Positions 7,724 through 17,637 of a DNA stretch of 64,000 nucleotides are shown one piece after another (the stretch's first letter is position 1; every line of letters begins with the position of its first letter). The notes beneath the pieces were generated by a model, which saw nothing but the letters and a program-made list of their open reading frames with translations, did no database searches and was not told where the DNA came from. Source of the stretch: an uncultured Legionella sp. Its GTDB lineage: Bacteria > Pseudomonadota > Gammaproteobacteria > Legionellales > Legionellaceae. The position numbers and the translations under genes are program-made. The stretch is taken from assembly GCA_902168255.1 (NCBI GenBank), contig CABHON010000016.1:1-64000 (forward strand). The letters are read 5' to 3'.

Positions 7724-9916
7724 ATGCATGAAATAGCACCGCTCATTAAAGATTTAGCCATTATTTTAGGGATAGCCAGTATTGTAACCCTGTTGTTTCA
7801 AAAAATACGTCAGCCCATCGTATTAGGATATTTAATTTCTGGCATCATTATTGGGCCTTATACTCCTCCGCATGCCTTAATTTCTGATGTGCCCACTATT
7901 AAAACCCTCTCTGAATTAGGGGTCATTTTTCTGATGTTCTCGTTAGGGCTGGAATTTAGCTTCCGTAAATTACAACGAGTAGGCTTCTCTGCAGGGATCA
8001 CTGGGTTGGTTGAAGTAGTCTTTATGCTATTAATTGGGTTTATTGCTGGGCAAGCCATGGGATGGTCATTTTATGATTGTTTGTTTTTAGGTGGAGCCTT
8101 AGCTATTTCCTCTACCACCATTATTATTAAAGCCTTGGAAGAATTAAATTTAAAAACAAAACATTTTGCTGAAATTGTTTTCGGTGTATTAATTGTTGAA
8201 GATTTATTAGCTATTCTGCTTTTAGTAATGCTTTCCACCATGGTAGCCACTAATAATGTGTTTTCTTCTACAATCTTTCTTGCTTTCTTTAAGCTGATTT
8301 TAGTGGTTGGCGGTTGGTTTTTAACGGGTTATTTTATTGTACCCGCACTCTTTCGAAAAATAGCTCATTACGCCAATGAAGAAACATTAACTATTGTTTC
8401 AATAGCCCTTTGTTTATTTCTAGTTTGTGCCGCCAGTTATGCTCACTATTCTACTGCTTTAGGCGCATTTATTATGGGCTCTATTCTCGCTGAAACTCCT
8501 TTAGTACATCGTATTGAACAATTAATTCAACCAGTAAGAAATATCTTTGCGGCAGTATTCTTTGTATCGGTGGGCATGTTAATTGATCCTCATATTATTT
8601 GGAATCATTTATCCATTGTAATAATTATTTGCCTTGTCACTGTTGTAGGAAAACTCATTACAACAGGGATGGGAGCTTTTTTAACTGGCCAAAGCTTAAG
8701 TAATTCGATGCGAATTGGTTTCAGTATGGCTCAAATTGGTGAATTTTCATTCATTATCGCAGGGCTTGGGGTAGCATTGGATGTTACCAATGACTCTTTG
8801 TATCCCATCATTGTAGCTGTTTCTACTGTCACCACTTTCACTACGCCCTATTTTATCCGTTTATCTATATATTTAAGTGATACGATGAATAAGAAAATGC
8901 CAGAGAAAACTAAATATTGGCTGGAAAGTTACACAAGCTGGATGTATCGCATGACTGCCAGTAATAAACAGCCTTCTTTTTACCGTCAAGCCGTGATGAA
9001 ATTTATTCTCAATGCGTTGGTTACTGCAATTCTTTTTACCATAATCAAATCGCTTCTCCTTCCAGAGCTAGTTTCTCTGTGGGGATATAATGCTTTATCC
9101 AAAATAACCAGTTGGTTAGCCGCCATTGTATTATCTTCACCCTTTATTTGGGGAATGATTGTAGCCTGTCACACCCGAGAAGAAGAAAGTAATAAATTAC
9201 ACACTTCTCAAAGCCCACTCATCTGCTGCTTAACTAGCCTAATTAGCCTTATTGAAATCAGTGCTTTAAGTGTAGCTTATTTTGATTCATGGTCTATTAC
9301 CATTTTTTGTTTTGTAGCTATGATTGCAGGATTTATTATGCTTTATAAGTATTTGGACAAGTCTTACCATTGGTTTGAAAAACAATTAGCGCGAAATCTT
9401 GATCATAAACATCCTAGGAAAAAGCGTTATGAAGAACTTGCACCTTGGGATAGTTATTTTGTAGAAATAGAATTACGGGTAAACTCATCTTTAATTGGAA
9501 AAACCTGGGAAGAAGAAGCATTGCGCAAAAATCTAGGAATTAATCTTGTTGCTATTCATCGCAATAATAAAACCCTCTTAAATCCACAAGATGAGCCAAT
9601 TCAATTATTAGATAAGCTCATTTTATTAGGTGATGACGAAAAAATTGAACATTTTAATCAAAAATACATCCACAACATTCCCGTGAATGTAGATGATAAG
9701 GACGTATTAGAAAATTTCTCACTGCAAACAGTAGTCATTGAGCCAAACAGCTCTTTGATAGATAAAACCATACGATCTTTTAATTCAGCCAAAAAACATT
9801 TACGGATGGTGGTTGGCATGGAACGCAGTGGTATTCGATTATTAAATCCTTCACCTGCTAAAAAATTACAAGTAGGCGATGTACTCTTTATTGTGGAAGG
9901 CGAGAGTGAAACATAG
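7724..9916 (+). CDS. CPA2-family cation:proton antiporter with two RCK_C domains
   Basis: The protein is an inner-membrane monovalent cation/proton exchanger of the KefB/KefC/YbaL type. Residues about 1-390 form the membrane domain of roughly a dozen hydrophobic segments, with the family signatures GYLISGIIIGP, SELGVIFLMFSLGLEFS and SMAQIGEFSFI. Further hydrophobic segments lie around 420-550. The cytosolic tail (about 570-730) holds two TrkA-C/RCK_C-like modules, one around GINLVAIHRNN and one around LRMVVGMERSG. The NAD-binding TrkA-N domain of KefB/C is not apparent, so gating is likely by another ligand. The 730-residue length is longer than KefC. It is a single gene; ion specificity cannot be told from sequence. 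Confidence 0.9.
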   Translation: MHEIAPLIKDLAIILGIASIVTLLFQKIRQPIVLGYLISGIIIGPYTPPHALISDVPTIKTLSELGVIFLMFSLGLEFSFRKLQRVGFSAGITGLVEVVFMLLIGFIAGQAMGWSFYDCLFLGGALAISSTTIIIKALEELNLKTKHFAEIVFGVLIVEDLLAILLLVMLSTMVATNNVFSSTIFLAFFKLILVVGGWFLTGYFIVPALFRKIAHYANEETLTIVSIALCLFLVCAASYAHYSTALGAFIMGSILAETPLVHRIEQLIQPVRNIFAAVFFVSVGMLIDPHIIWNHLSIVIIICLVTVVGKLITTGMGAFLTGQSLSNSMRIGFSMAQIGEFSFIIAGLGVALDVTNDSLYPIIVAVSTVTTFTTPYFIRLSIYLSDTMNKKMPEKTKYWLESYTSWMYRMTASNKQPSFYRQAVMKFILNALVTAILFTIIKSLLLPELVSLWGYNALSKITSWLAAIVLSSPFIWGMIVACHTREEESNKLHTSQSPLICCLTSLISLIEISALSVAYFDSWSITIFCFVAMIAGFIMLYKYLDKSYHWFEKQLARNLDHKHPRKKRYEELAPWDSYFVEIELRVNSSLIGKTWEEEALRKNLGINLVAIHRNNKTLLNPQDEPIQLLDKLILLGDDEKIEHFNQKYIHNIPVNVDDKDVLENFSLQTVVIEPNSSLIDKTIRSFNSAKKHLRMVVGMERSGIRLLNPSPAKKLQVGDVLFIVEGESET

Positions 9917-10081
9917 CTTCCTCTGCAATGTCACGATTAACTTCGAATATATCTTCTAATGCTAATTTTAAATCTTTTTTAACCTCTTCCAAGTTAAAGA
10001 TTGAACATTAACACCAGGAATTTCCTCAATAAAAGCTATATATCCTTCAGGAACTTGTTGATACACGCAGGTCATTTTCAT
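9917..10081 (-). pseudogene. HicB-like antitoxin remnant, frameshifted
   Basis: Reading leftward from the ATG at 10081 gives MKMTCVYQQVPEGYIAFIEE, then IPGVNVQS. This closely follows the N-terminal half of HicB/UPF0150 antitoxins, in which a PEGGYIAFVEELPG-type segment is usual. The frame then ends early at a TAA, but in the next frame the expected continuation LEEVKKDLKLALEDIFEVN is present. A one-base deletion near 9990 explains this. The remaining frame runs into the end of the antiporter gene, so the DNA-binding C-terminal part is missing. No HicA toxin was found beside it. It fills most of the otherwise gene-free stretch 9917-10234. Confidence 0.6.
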
Positions 10082-10196
10082 AATGAAATTATAGCCTTTT
10101 ATTATCGAAAGAACATCATGATTTCTAGGTTTATATAAAGCAAGGGATCGGGGAGAGATTTTCCATTAAAAATTCCGCCTCTCACTTCGCGAGTCT

Positions 10197-10215
10197 GCCC
10201 CTTTTGCAAAGGGGC
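10197..10215. terminator. GC-rich hairpin after the efflux operon
   Basis: A perfect 8-bp stem (GCCCCTTT and AAAGGGGC with a TGC loop) lies 20 bases past the stop codon of the leftward RND pump gene. There is no T-run on the operon side, so it may act as a Rho-type or stabilising hairpin. The surrounding GC-rich patch from about 10140 looks like an intergenic repeat. Confidence 0.4.
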
Positions 10216-10234
10216 AACCCACTAAAAGATCTTG

Positions 10235-13200
10235 CTATCCTTGCTGCTGCTCTATTTTAGCCATCTTTTTAGCTTTACGTTTTTCAAACCAAGTTTGGAA
10301 GAAGACATAAAATGTTGGTACAAACAAGACAGCAAGTCCTGTGGAGGCTAGCATACCACTGCAAACAGCAATACCAATGGACTTACGGGCATTTGCTCCT
10401 GCACCAGAAGCAAATACTAGGGGTAATACCCCCATGATAAAGGCAAAGGATGTCATCAAAATAGGTCTAAACCGTGTTTGGGCACCTATCACTGCAGCTT
10501 CCATTATTGATTTTCCATGAAACTCATGCTCTTCCCGCGCCACTTCGACAATTAAGATAGCATTCTTCGCCGCGAGCGCAATAAGCAATACAATACCAAT
10601 TTGGGTATACATATTGTTAGACAATCCTAACGGACTTAACAATGTTAATACTACGGTAGTTCCTAATAATGCTAACGGCACACTACACAAAATAGAAGCA
10701 GGCGTTACCCAATTTTCATATTGTCCGGCTAGAACTAAATACACCAAAATCAAGGATAATGCGAAGATATAATAGGTTGCATTACCCGCGATTTTTTCTT
10801 GATATGCCGTACTTGTCCATTCGAATGTTAATCCTGCTGGCAAAATATAACCTGCTGCTCTAGCCATTTCTTCCATTGCTTGGCCTGAGCTATAACCTTG
10901 AGCCGCCATACCAACAATAGTGGCAGAGGGATATAAATTGTACAAAGGAATAATGGCTGGTCCAACCGTTGGTTTAATATCCGCCAATGTTCCTAAAGGC
11001 ACCATACCACCTGAGTTATTTTTTACGTAGTAACTACGAACTTGGTCTGCTGTCATACGGAACTTAGAATCAGCTTGAACGTATACTGAAAACACCTGTC
11101 CAAATTTATTGAATAAATTGACATATGACGAACCTAGATAGGTTTGCAGGGTATCAAAAGCATCTCCAATTGATACTCCCATTGCTTCTGCCTTAGTGCG
11201 ATCAATTGGTGCAATGACTTCTGGTACAGATGCGCGGAAAGGCGTCAGCATTTTTTGAATTTCGGGCTGGGTAGAGGAATACTCAACAATACGATCAGTA
11301 GCCTGCTGCAACTTCCGATAGTCAAAACTACCATCTGTTAGCTCGACCTGCATTTGCGCACCACCGGATAACCCAAGTCCTTGAATAGGTGGTGGTATGA
11401 CAACCAAGACCTTGGCTTCTTTCGTGTCCGTGGCAATTTTATTAAACTCCTTGTATAAGGGCAAAAGTCCTTCTTTTGAGCCCCGCTCATCCCAATCTTT
11501 AAACATCACATAGACCACCCCAGAATTGGCGAGACTAGAGTTATTATCCAATAAAGAAAGCCCATCAATAGCAATAGCATCACGTACACCTGGTACTTTC
11601 AATGCTTTTTCCGCCAATGCACTTACCACCTTATCCGTTCGCTCGAGAGAGGCCCCATCAGGCAAAAGAACGCTGAGCATCATATAGCCTTGATCTTCGA
11701 GTGGAATAAACCCAGTAGGAATTCGCGTAAATCCAACAATAGCGAGTACAACCAAAATACCTGCAATAAAAGAATAACGATGGCTTTTATGAACCATGCG
11801 GTTAATCATGGCAATATATCGCTTCTCCATAGGATAGTAAACTCGATCAAAGGCCAAGAAAAAGATATTCTTTTTCTTATTCGGATCAATAGGTTTTAGC
11901 CATAAAGCACACTGGGTTGGCTTCAATGTCATCGCATTAATCGCACTAATAATTGCTGTTGCAGCAATAACCAAAGCAAACTGTGCATACATTTGTCCTG
12001 TCAATCCAGGCATAAAGCCAGCTGGAATAAATACGGACATAAGAACGAGTGTAATACCTAGGATGGGTCCCGTTAACTGACGCATTGCTTCAATAGCCGC
12101 TGGTCGCGGTGCCAAACCCTTTTCAATTTGTTGGGTTACCCCTTCCACAACCACAATCGCGTCATCCACCACGATACCAATGGCTAATACTAAACCAAAC
12201 AGGGTTAATAAGTTAATGGAATAACCTAACATTGACATTGCAGCAAAAGCACCAATAATAGTCACCGGAACAGTCGTTGCTGGAACCAATGTAGCGCGGA
12301 AGTTTTGAAGAAACACCACGATTACAATTAATACTAGAATACCTGCTTCAATTAGCGTTTTATATACTTCTGTTACAGAAGCTTGAACAAATACGGTTGT
12401 ATCAAACGGAATATGATACTCCATACCTGGAGGAAAGTTCTTCGCCATTTCAGCAACAGACTTTCTAACTTCTTGCGCTACTTGAAGCGCATTAGCATCA
12501 GGAAGTTGGAAAATTGCAATAGCTGCTGTGGGTTTTTTATCAAATTTGGCAATCTGCCCATAACTTGAAGAACCTAGTTCCACACGTCCAACATCTTTAA
12601 TGCGCACGATCTGCCCACTTGCATTGGTCGTTGGATCTTGTTCTGTACTTGAAACTGGCGCCGATTTAACAATAATATTTTCAAACTCCGAGACGTCGGC
12701 TAGTTGTCCCGGCACATTCATCGTTAATTGATAGGGCTGTCCAACTACTGCAGGAGGCGCTCCCAATTGTCCTGCCGAAATTTCCTGATTCTGATCTTGG
12801 ATTGCGTTCGTCACATCACTTGGCATTAATCCATATGATTTCATTTTATTTGGATCGAGCCAAATACGCATTGCATACTCACCCACACCAAATACAATAA
12901 CGTTACCTACGCCAGGAAGACGGGCAAGCACGTTTTGCATATTAATAGCGGCATAGTTATCCAAGAATAATCCATCATATTCGTTATTCTTTGATGTTAA
13001 GGTAATAAATTGCAGGATTGCCGTTGATTTTTGCTGAACAACCACCCCTTGTTGCTGCACCGATTGAGGCAACTGAGCCATCGCTGCTTGCACACGGTTT
13101 TGTACTAAAATTTGATCGTAGTTAAGATCGGTACCAATAGCAAACGTGACAATTAAAGTATAGTTACCACTATTGGTACTAGTAGACTGCATATACAACA

Positions 13201-13426
13201 TGCCTTCTACACCGTTCACTTGCTGCTCAATAGGCAAAGCTACGGTATTTACCAATGTTTTGGCATCTGCTCCAGGGTAATTGGTAGTCACCTGAATAGT
13301 AGGAGGTACAATCGGTGGATATTGAGAAACAGGCAATGTGTACATTGCCACCAATCCAAGCAATACGAATAGAACAGCAATTACGTTCGCAAGAACAGGA
13401 CGTTCAATAAAAAATTTTGAAATCAT
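10235..13426 (-). CDS. RND efflux pump, inner-membrane transporter (HAE1/AcrB family)
   Basis: The 1063-residue proton-driven exporter of hydrophobic drugs is the last gene of a three-gene efflux operon. It starts with the family signature MISKFFIERPVLANVIAVL and has the two-fold pattern of 12 membrane helices and two large periplasmic loops. The proton-relay aspartates lie in GIVVDDAIVVVEG (TM4) and the matching lysine in ALAAKNAILIVE (TM10). The sequence resembles the MexF/OqxB branch more than MexB. Its ATG overlaps the end of the membrane-fusion gene by 4 bases, which suggests translational coupling. Substrates cannot be predicted. No regulator gene lies next to it. Confidence 0.96.
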   Translation of the reverse strand: MISKFFIERPVLANVIAVLFVLLGLVAMYTLPVSQYPPIVPPTIQVTTNYPGADAKTLVNTVALPIEQQVNGVEGMLYMQSTSTNSGNYTLIVTFAIGTDLNYDQILVQNRVQAAMAQLPQSVQQQGVVVQQKSTAILQFITLTSKNNEYDGLFLDNYAAINMQNVLARLPGVGNVIVFGVGEYAMRIWLDPNKMKSYGLMPSDVTNAIQDQNQEISAGQLGAPPAVVGQPYQLTMNVPGQLADVSEFENIIVKSAPVSSTEQDPTTNASGQIVRIKDVGRVELGSSSYGQIAKFDKKPTAAIAIFQLPDANALQVAQEVRKSVAEMAKNFPPGMEYHIPFDTTVFVQASVTEVYKTLIEAGILVLIVIVVFLQNFRATLVPATTVPVTIIGAFAAMSMLGYSINLLTLFGLVLAIGIVVDDAIVVVEGVTQQIEKGLAPRPAAIEAMRQLTGPILGITLVLMSVFIPAGFMPGLTGQMYAQFALVIAATAIISAINAMTLKPTQCALWLKPIDPNKKKNIFFLAFDRVYYPMEKRYIAMINRMVHKSHRYSFIAGILVVLAIVGFTRIPTGFIPLEDQGYMMLSVLLPDGASLERTDKVVSALAEKALKVPGVRDAIAIDGLSLLDNNSSLANSGVVYVMFKDWDERGSKEGLLPLYKEFNKIATDTKEAKVLVVIPPPIQGLGLSGGAQMQVELTDGSFDYRKLQQATDRIVEYSSTQPEIQKMLTPFRASVPEVIAPIDRTKAEAMGVSIGDAFDTLQTYLGSSYVNLFNKFGQVFSVYVQADSKFRMTADQVRSYYVKNNSGGMVPLGTLADIKPTVGPAIIPLYNLYPSATIVGMAAQGYSSGQAMEEMARAAGYILPAGLTFEWTSTAYQEKIAGNATYYIFALSLILVYLVLAGQYENWVTPASILCSVPLALLGTTVVLTLLSPLGLSNNMYTQIGIVLLIALAAKNAILIVEVAREEHEFHGKSIMEAAVIGAQTRFRPILMTSFAFIMGVLPLVFASGAGANARKSIGIAVCSGMLASTGLAVLFVPTFYVFFQTWFEKRKAKKMAKIEQQQG

Positions 13427-14562
13427 GTTAATGCCTTTTCAGTTGGAGCGACCTCATTTCCTGGCGTAGCATTTTGAATACCATCCACAATCACGCGGTC
13501 ATCCGCTTTTAATCCCTGGAGAATCGCTATTTTACCCATCTCAGTCGTACCTGTTTTAACTCGGGTTTGAATCACGATATTATTTTTATCGACAACGAAT
13601 ATATACGCCCCTATTTGATCATATAAAACGGATGTATCCGGTATCATCAATTGTGGCGTTGGTTTTCCTAGAGGTAAGCGCACCCGGACAAACAGTCCTG
13701 GCAATAAGAAAAGGTCTTTATTTGGTAAAATACCCCGCATTTGAATGGTTCCTGTAGAAGCTTCAAGTTCCGTGGCCGCAAAATCTAAATGCCCTTTATG
13801 GGGATAATCTTCCTCGTTTTGAAGTTGAACATAGATAGGTAATGTATTCAGCTTTGTGGTATCAAAATTGGCTTTACGCGCCATTTCTCTTAATTTTAAG
13901 AGATCTAATTCGTTAATGTTAAAATATACATACATGGGTGCAATTTGTTGAATAGAGGCTAGCTCCGTTGCTTCTCCATTACCGACCAAATTACCCGGAT
14001 CGACTAAGTGACGCCCAATTCGTCCGTCAAATGGCGCTAATACATGTGTGTAACTATAGGTAATTTTGGCATTATTTAAATTCGCTTTCGCCCCTTCTAC
14101 AGCAGCAGCAGCTGAATCTCTTGTGGCCAACCATTGTTGCACATCAGCGAGTGATGTTGCATTTTGTTTATACATTGATAATTGGCGTTGATATTCAGTT
14201 TTATCATAATTGTATTCAGCTATGTCTGCTACCAATGTTGCCTGTGCTTCATCTACTTGATCTTTATAAGGTTGAGGCTGAATAACAAAAAGCAAGCTAC
14301 CCTTTTTAACCATGCTGCCATCTTTAAAATTGTATGAATCTAAATATCCTGATACACGAGCCACTAAGTCTACAGAATTATACGCCACGGTATTACCTGT
14401 TTCAGTTAAATAAGGGGTCACCGGGGTTAACACTGGTTTACTAACAACTACTGGAGGTGGAGGTGGGCGATCATTATCTTTTCCACAAGCAGTTGCCAGG
14501 AATGTAAGCAACATTACGCCTGTTATGGTTAGTACTTTTTTTACGTTATTCATTGTTATCAT
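13423..14562 (-). CDS. RND efflux membrane-fusion lipoprotein (MexE/AcrA family)
   Basis: This periplasmic adaptor links the inner-membrane pump to the outer-membrane channel. The N-terminus ends in a lipobox, LATAC, with Cys26 as the lipidation site, followed by a proline run (PPPPPVVV). The lipoyl half-motifs AYNSVDLVARVSGYL and ITYSYTHVLAPFDGRIG are seen, separated by a coiled-coil hairpin. The ATG at 14562 has a GGTGA seven bases upstream, which lies at the end of the preceding gene, so I keep this start over the ATG nine bases further in. It sits between the outer-membrane factor and the pump in one operon. Confidence 0.95.
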   Translation of the reverse strand: MITMNNVKKVLTITGVMLLTFLATACGKDNDRPPPPPVVVSKPVLTPVTPYLTETGNTVAYNSVDLVARVSGYLDSYNFKDGSMVKKGSLLFVIQPQPYKDQVDEAQATLVADIAEYNYDKTEYQRQLSMYKQNATSLADVQQWLATRDSAAAAVEGAKANLNNAKITYSYTHVLAPFDGRIGRHLVDPGNLVGNGEATELASIQQIAPMYVYFNINELDLLKLREMARKANFDTTKLNTLPIYVQLQNEEDYPHKGHLDFAATELEASTGTIQMRGILPNKDLFLLPGLFVRVRLPLGKPTPQLMIPDTSVLYDQIGAYIFVVDKNNIVIQTRVKTGTTEMGKIAILQGLKADDRVIVDGIQNATPGNEVAPTEKALT

Positions 14563-14569
14563 TTATTAA

Positions 14570-16141
14570 TCACCAGCTGGGTAAATAAGTTTGTTCAATT
14601 TTTTGTTCTTTTGTCGTAGGCGCTTCATGATTGGCTTGAACCAATAAATTACCCCAATCAGTACGCTCACCCATTTCTTTCTTAATGTGATACGGCACAA
14701 CATCATGTCCTTTACGGATTTGCCAGCCACCACCTAAAGCACGATACAATGAAATAAGCCCTTGCGGAATACTTCCTTGGGCTGTTGTTAAGGATGTCTG
14801 AACCTGTAGTTGATCTTGTTCTGCATCTAATACCGTGGTGTAATCGGTTTCACCCGCTTTATATCGAATTAACGCCAATTCCGTTGTTTTCACTGCTGCT
14901 GCATTCGCTTGAATTAAAGATTTAGTGCTCTTTTGGGATTCGACATAACTAACAATTCCATCCTGCACTTCTTTTTGGGCATTGAGAACAGTATTTTGAT
15001 AATTTAAGATGGCCTGTTGGAAGACAGCGTCTTGCGCGCGAACTTGATTCGTTATTTGGCCATAGTTAAATATTGGTAAGGAAACTCCTGGGCCAACCGC
15101 AATAGTATGGTTAGACCATTGGAAAATATCACCAATAGAATTATTACCAATATCCGTTGATGAATAACCAAAGCTACCTGACAATGAAAATGCAGGATAC
15201 AACTGTGCTTTGACTGCGCCAATGCTTTCTGATTGAGCAATAGCGCTTAATTCAGCCTCACGAACATCTGGTCGTTGTCTTAGAAGATCTTTTGGAATAC
15301 CAACAGCGATGGAAGAGGGAACAACTGGAATTTTCGGTTTAGGTTGATTTACCAAGGCATCGATTCTATTAGGAGTTGTTCCTAAAAGTACTGCTAACGT
15401 ATCCTTCTCTTGCTGCAAATCCGTCCTTAAACTAGGCAATGTCGACTCCGTATTATTTAATTCGGTCAAAGCCTGTTCGACGTCTAACAAACTCACCTGT
15501 CCTGAATTAAAACGAATACGTGCAATACGTAAACCTTCTTTTTGAAGCTTGATATTTTCTTCTGTAACATAAATTTGTGTTTGGTAGGTACGAATCGAAA
15601 CATAACTACTCGCAATATCCGCCGTTAATGTCACCAATGCATCATCATATGCTGCTATTGACGATAAGAAATTCGCATCGTTTGATCGAATAGCGCGTCG
15701 GTATTTACCCCAAAAATCAAGTTCCCAATCCGCCGCCAATGTTGCAGAAGCCATATCAAAATCCGAAGGAATAAGATCTGAAAATTGGCTGCCTTGGCCA
15801 ATGTTTTGATGGGTGTAAGAGCCTGATATTGTTTGTTGCTGTGGATATAATTCACCCACTGATTGAGCGAGTTGCGCCCGCGCTTGCAATACCTTCACAC
15901 CAGTACTTTGAAGCGTCAAACTGTTCTTGTAGCCTTCTTCAATTAAAGAAGTAAGGACGGGATCATCAAATGACTCCCACCATGTAGCAGTATGGGCTGG
16001 CTTTGCTTTTACACCATGATTGTCTGTATTCCATTGCGGCGCAACTTCCACAGCTGGTTTTTTATAATCAGGGCCAACCATACAAGAGTTAAGTAATAAC
16101 AGAGGCAATGTTGCTACAGCTAAAGCTTTCAGTTTAGACAT
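14570..16141 (-). CDS. Outer-membrane efflux lipoprotein (NodT/OprM family)
   Basis: TolC-like trimeric exit duct, first gene of the efflux operon. The ATG at 16141 gives 523 residues with the lipobox LLNSC (Cys20) and then MVGPDYKKP, a signature of NodT-family outer-membrane factors. Two repeats of the outer-membrane efflux domain follow, with the family phrases DLLRQRPDVREAEL and YKAGETDYTTVLDAEQ. A GTG six codons further upstream is possible but less likely. The order outer-membrane factor, fusion protein, pump is the reverse of mexEF-oprN. The promoter should lie in the 116-base divergent gap to the FMN reductase gene. Confidence 0.95.
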   Translation of the reverse strand: MSKLKALAVATLPLLLLNSCMVGPDYKKPAVEVAPQWNTDNHGVKAKPAHTATWWESFDDPVLTSLIEEGYKNSLTLQSTGVKVLQARAQLAQSVGELYPQQQTISGSYTHQNIGQGSQFSDLIPSDFDMASATLAADWELDFWGKYRRAIRSNDANFLSSIAAYDDALVTLTADIASSYVSIRTYQTQIYVTEENIKLQKEGLRIARIRFNSGQVSLLDVEQALTELNNTESTLPSLRTDLQQEKDTLAVLLGTTPNRIDALVNQPKPKIPVVPSSIAVGIPKDLLRQRPDVREAELSAIAQSESIGAVKAQLYPAFSLSGSFGYSSTDIGNNSIGDIFQWSNHTIAVGPGVSLPIFNYGQITNQVRAQDAVFQQAILNYQNTVLNAQKEVQDGIVSYVESQKSTKSLIQANAAAVKTTELALIRYKAGETDYTTVLDAEQDQLQVQTSLTTAQGSIPQGLISLYRALGGGWQIRKGHDVVPYHIKKEMGERTDWGNLLVQANHEAPTTKEQKIEQTYLPSW

Positions 16142-16257
16142 GTTATAGAAACTTATCACAAAAATAATTGCGGTATGATACTCTAATTAAAAGATTATGC
16201 AAATGCTTCAGAAAGGCCTATACTCTATTTTCCCATTAAAAGCAGAGGAGAAACATA

Positions 16258-16824
16258 ATGCAACATATCCTTGGTATTTCAGGCAGCCTAAGAAAAGGCT
16301 CTTATAATTCGGCTTTATTAAGAACTGCAAAAGAACTGCTTCCTGAAAACATGACGCTAGAAATTGCAGATATCCGTCCTATTCCTATGTATGATGGTGA
16401 TTTAGAGATTTCCCATTTCCCAGAATCTGTGTTGGAGTTACGCGAAAAAATTCAAAATGCCGACGGCCTTTTAATTGCAACACCGGAATATAATTATTCA
16501 ATTCCAGGCGTCTTAAAAAATACCATTGACTGGCTTTCTCGTCCTGTTAAAGAGCAAGTTGTCTTAACTGGTAAACCCCTTGCCTTAATGGGTGCTTCTC
16601 CAGGCATGCTGGGCAGCGCTCGTTCCCAATATCATATACGGCAATCCGTAGTATTTTTAGACATGCATCTTTTAAACAAACCGGAAGTATTTGTTAGTTT
16701 TGCCCATACAAAATTTGATGAAAATCTCCAGTTAACTGATGAACCAACACGGAATGTATTGTCTCAATTCCTAAAAGCTTTTCAACAATGGATTCAAAAA
16801 CTGCAATGCACCCCTCCAAAATAA
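16258..16824 (+). CDS. NAD(P)H-dependent FMN reductase (ChrR/YieF-like)
   Basis: Flavodoxin-like cytoplasmic reductase of 188 residues. The N-terminal FMN phosphate loop GISGSLRKGSYN and the TPEYNYSIPGVLKN motif are those of the NADPH-dependent FMN reductase family, which reduces quinones, azo dyes or chromate. A strong ribosome site (AGAGGAG) lies six bases before the ATG. It overlaps the next gene, a biotin ligase, by 19 bases. Its divergence from the efflux operon may mean joint response to redox-active compounds, but that is inference. Confidence 0.9.
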   Translation: MQHILGISGSLRKGSYNSALLRTAKELLPENMTLEIADIRPIPMYDGDLEISHFPESVLELREKIQNADGLLIATPEYNYSIPGVLKNTIDWLSRPVKEQVVLTGKPLALMGASPGMLGSARSQYHIRQSVVFLDMHLLNKPEVFVSFAHTKFDENLQLTDEPTRNVLSQFLKAFQQWIQKLQCTPPK

Positions 16825-17576
16825 AAAGATATTTAAATAATGTTGATAATCTTATTGTTGAAGTGCATGAAAGCCTTCCGTCTACCAATGATTATTTTAA
16901 AGGAAAGCTAGTTCAGCAACCCTTTGAATTTTGCTTTGCTGAAAGTCAAACCAAAGGTCGTGGAAGATTAGGCCGAACTTGGCATTCACCTGCAGGTGTC
17001 AACCTCATATTCTCCTGTCGTTGGCAACTTCCTTCTTCACTTTCTCAACTTCAAGGTTTAAGCTCTTGTGTCAGTTTAAGCCTCATATCAGCCTTAAATT
17101 GCTTAGCCATTCCAGATTTAATGTGCAAATGGCCCAATGATCTTTATTACCAAGACAAAAAACTCGCTGGTATTTTAATCGAGCTCTATGCAAAGGAAGG
17201 AAAAATAACGGAAGCGATCATCGGTATTGGCCTTAACGTCAATATGGAAACATTAGATCTTGATTTAGGCAGGCCTTGGACCTCATTAAAACAAATTTCA
17301 GGCATTCATCACGACCGAAATGTATTAGCTGCTAAAATAATTGAATCACTAATGCTCTATTTAAATCGATTTTCTCAAAAGGGATGGAAAGATTTTATGA
17401 CAGAATGGTCACAGTATGATTATTTAAAAGGAAAGGAAGTGTCAATTCCTGTAGGCTTAGAAACTGTTGGAGGAAAAGCTTTGGGAATTAATGAAAAAGG
17501 AGAATTGCTTGTAAGAACAAGAGAACAAAAGCTTATCTCTTGTTCTTCTGGTGAAGTGAAAATAATACTTTCCTAG
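16806..17576 (+). CDS. birA: Biotin-[acetyl-CoA-carboxylase] ligase, no HTH domain
   Basis: Activates biotin with ATP and attaches it to the carboxyl-carrier protein of acetyl-CoA carboxylase. The catalytic domain is clear: GRGRLGRTWHSPAG for biotinyl-AMP binding, CKWPNDLYYQDKKLAGILIE, and a small C-terminal beta domain. The 257-residue protein begins almost directly with the catalytic domain, so it lacks the N-terminal helix-turn-helix of E. coli BirA and should not repress the bio operon. The ATG at 16806 is preferred over one at 16788. It overlaps the FMN reductase gene, which implies co-translation. Confidence 0.93.
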   Translation: MHPSKIKRYLNNVDNLIVEVHESLPSTNDYFKGKLVQQPFEFCFAESQTKGRGRLGRTWHSPAGVNLIFSCRWQLPSSLSQLQGLSSCVSLSLISALNCLAIPDLMCKWPNDLYYQDKKLAGILIELYAKEGKITEAIIGIGLNVNMETLDLDLGRPWTSLKQISGIHHDRNVLAAKIIESLMLYLNRFSQKGWKDFMTEWSQYDYLKGKEVSIPVGLETVGGKALGINEKGELLVRTREQKLISCSSGEVKIILS

Positions 17577-17637
17577 CCCCTGTCGATTTAAACTCATTTA
17601 GAATATAATAGCCTATTTAAAATTTTTATACTTGACA

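Noticed and set aside
7540..7731. A 63-codon rightward frame between the 1158-residue gene and the antiporter gene
   Set aside because: It overlaps the end of the real gene in another frame and passes through a repeat fragment; the product is a Cys/Tyr-rich chance string.
10140..10230. A second toxin-antitoxin or small gene in the gap before the efflux operon
   Set aside because: Only a GC-rich hairpin patch is present; no open frame with a start is seen beyond the HicB remnant.
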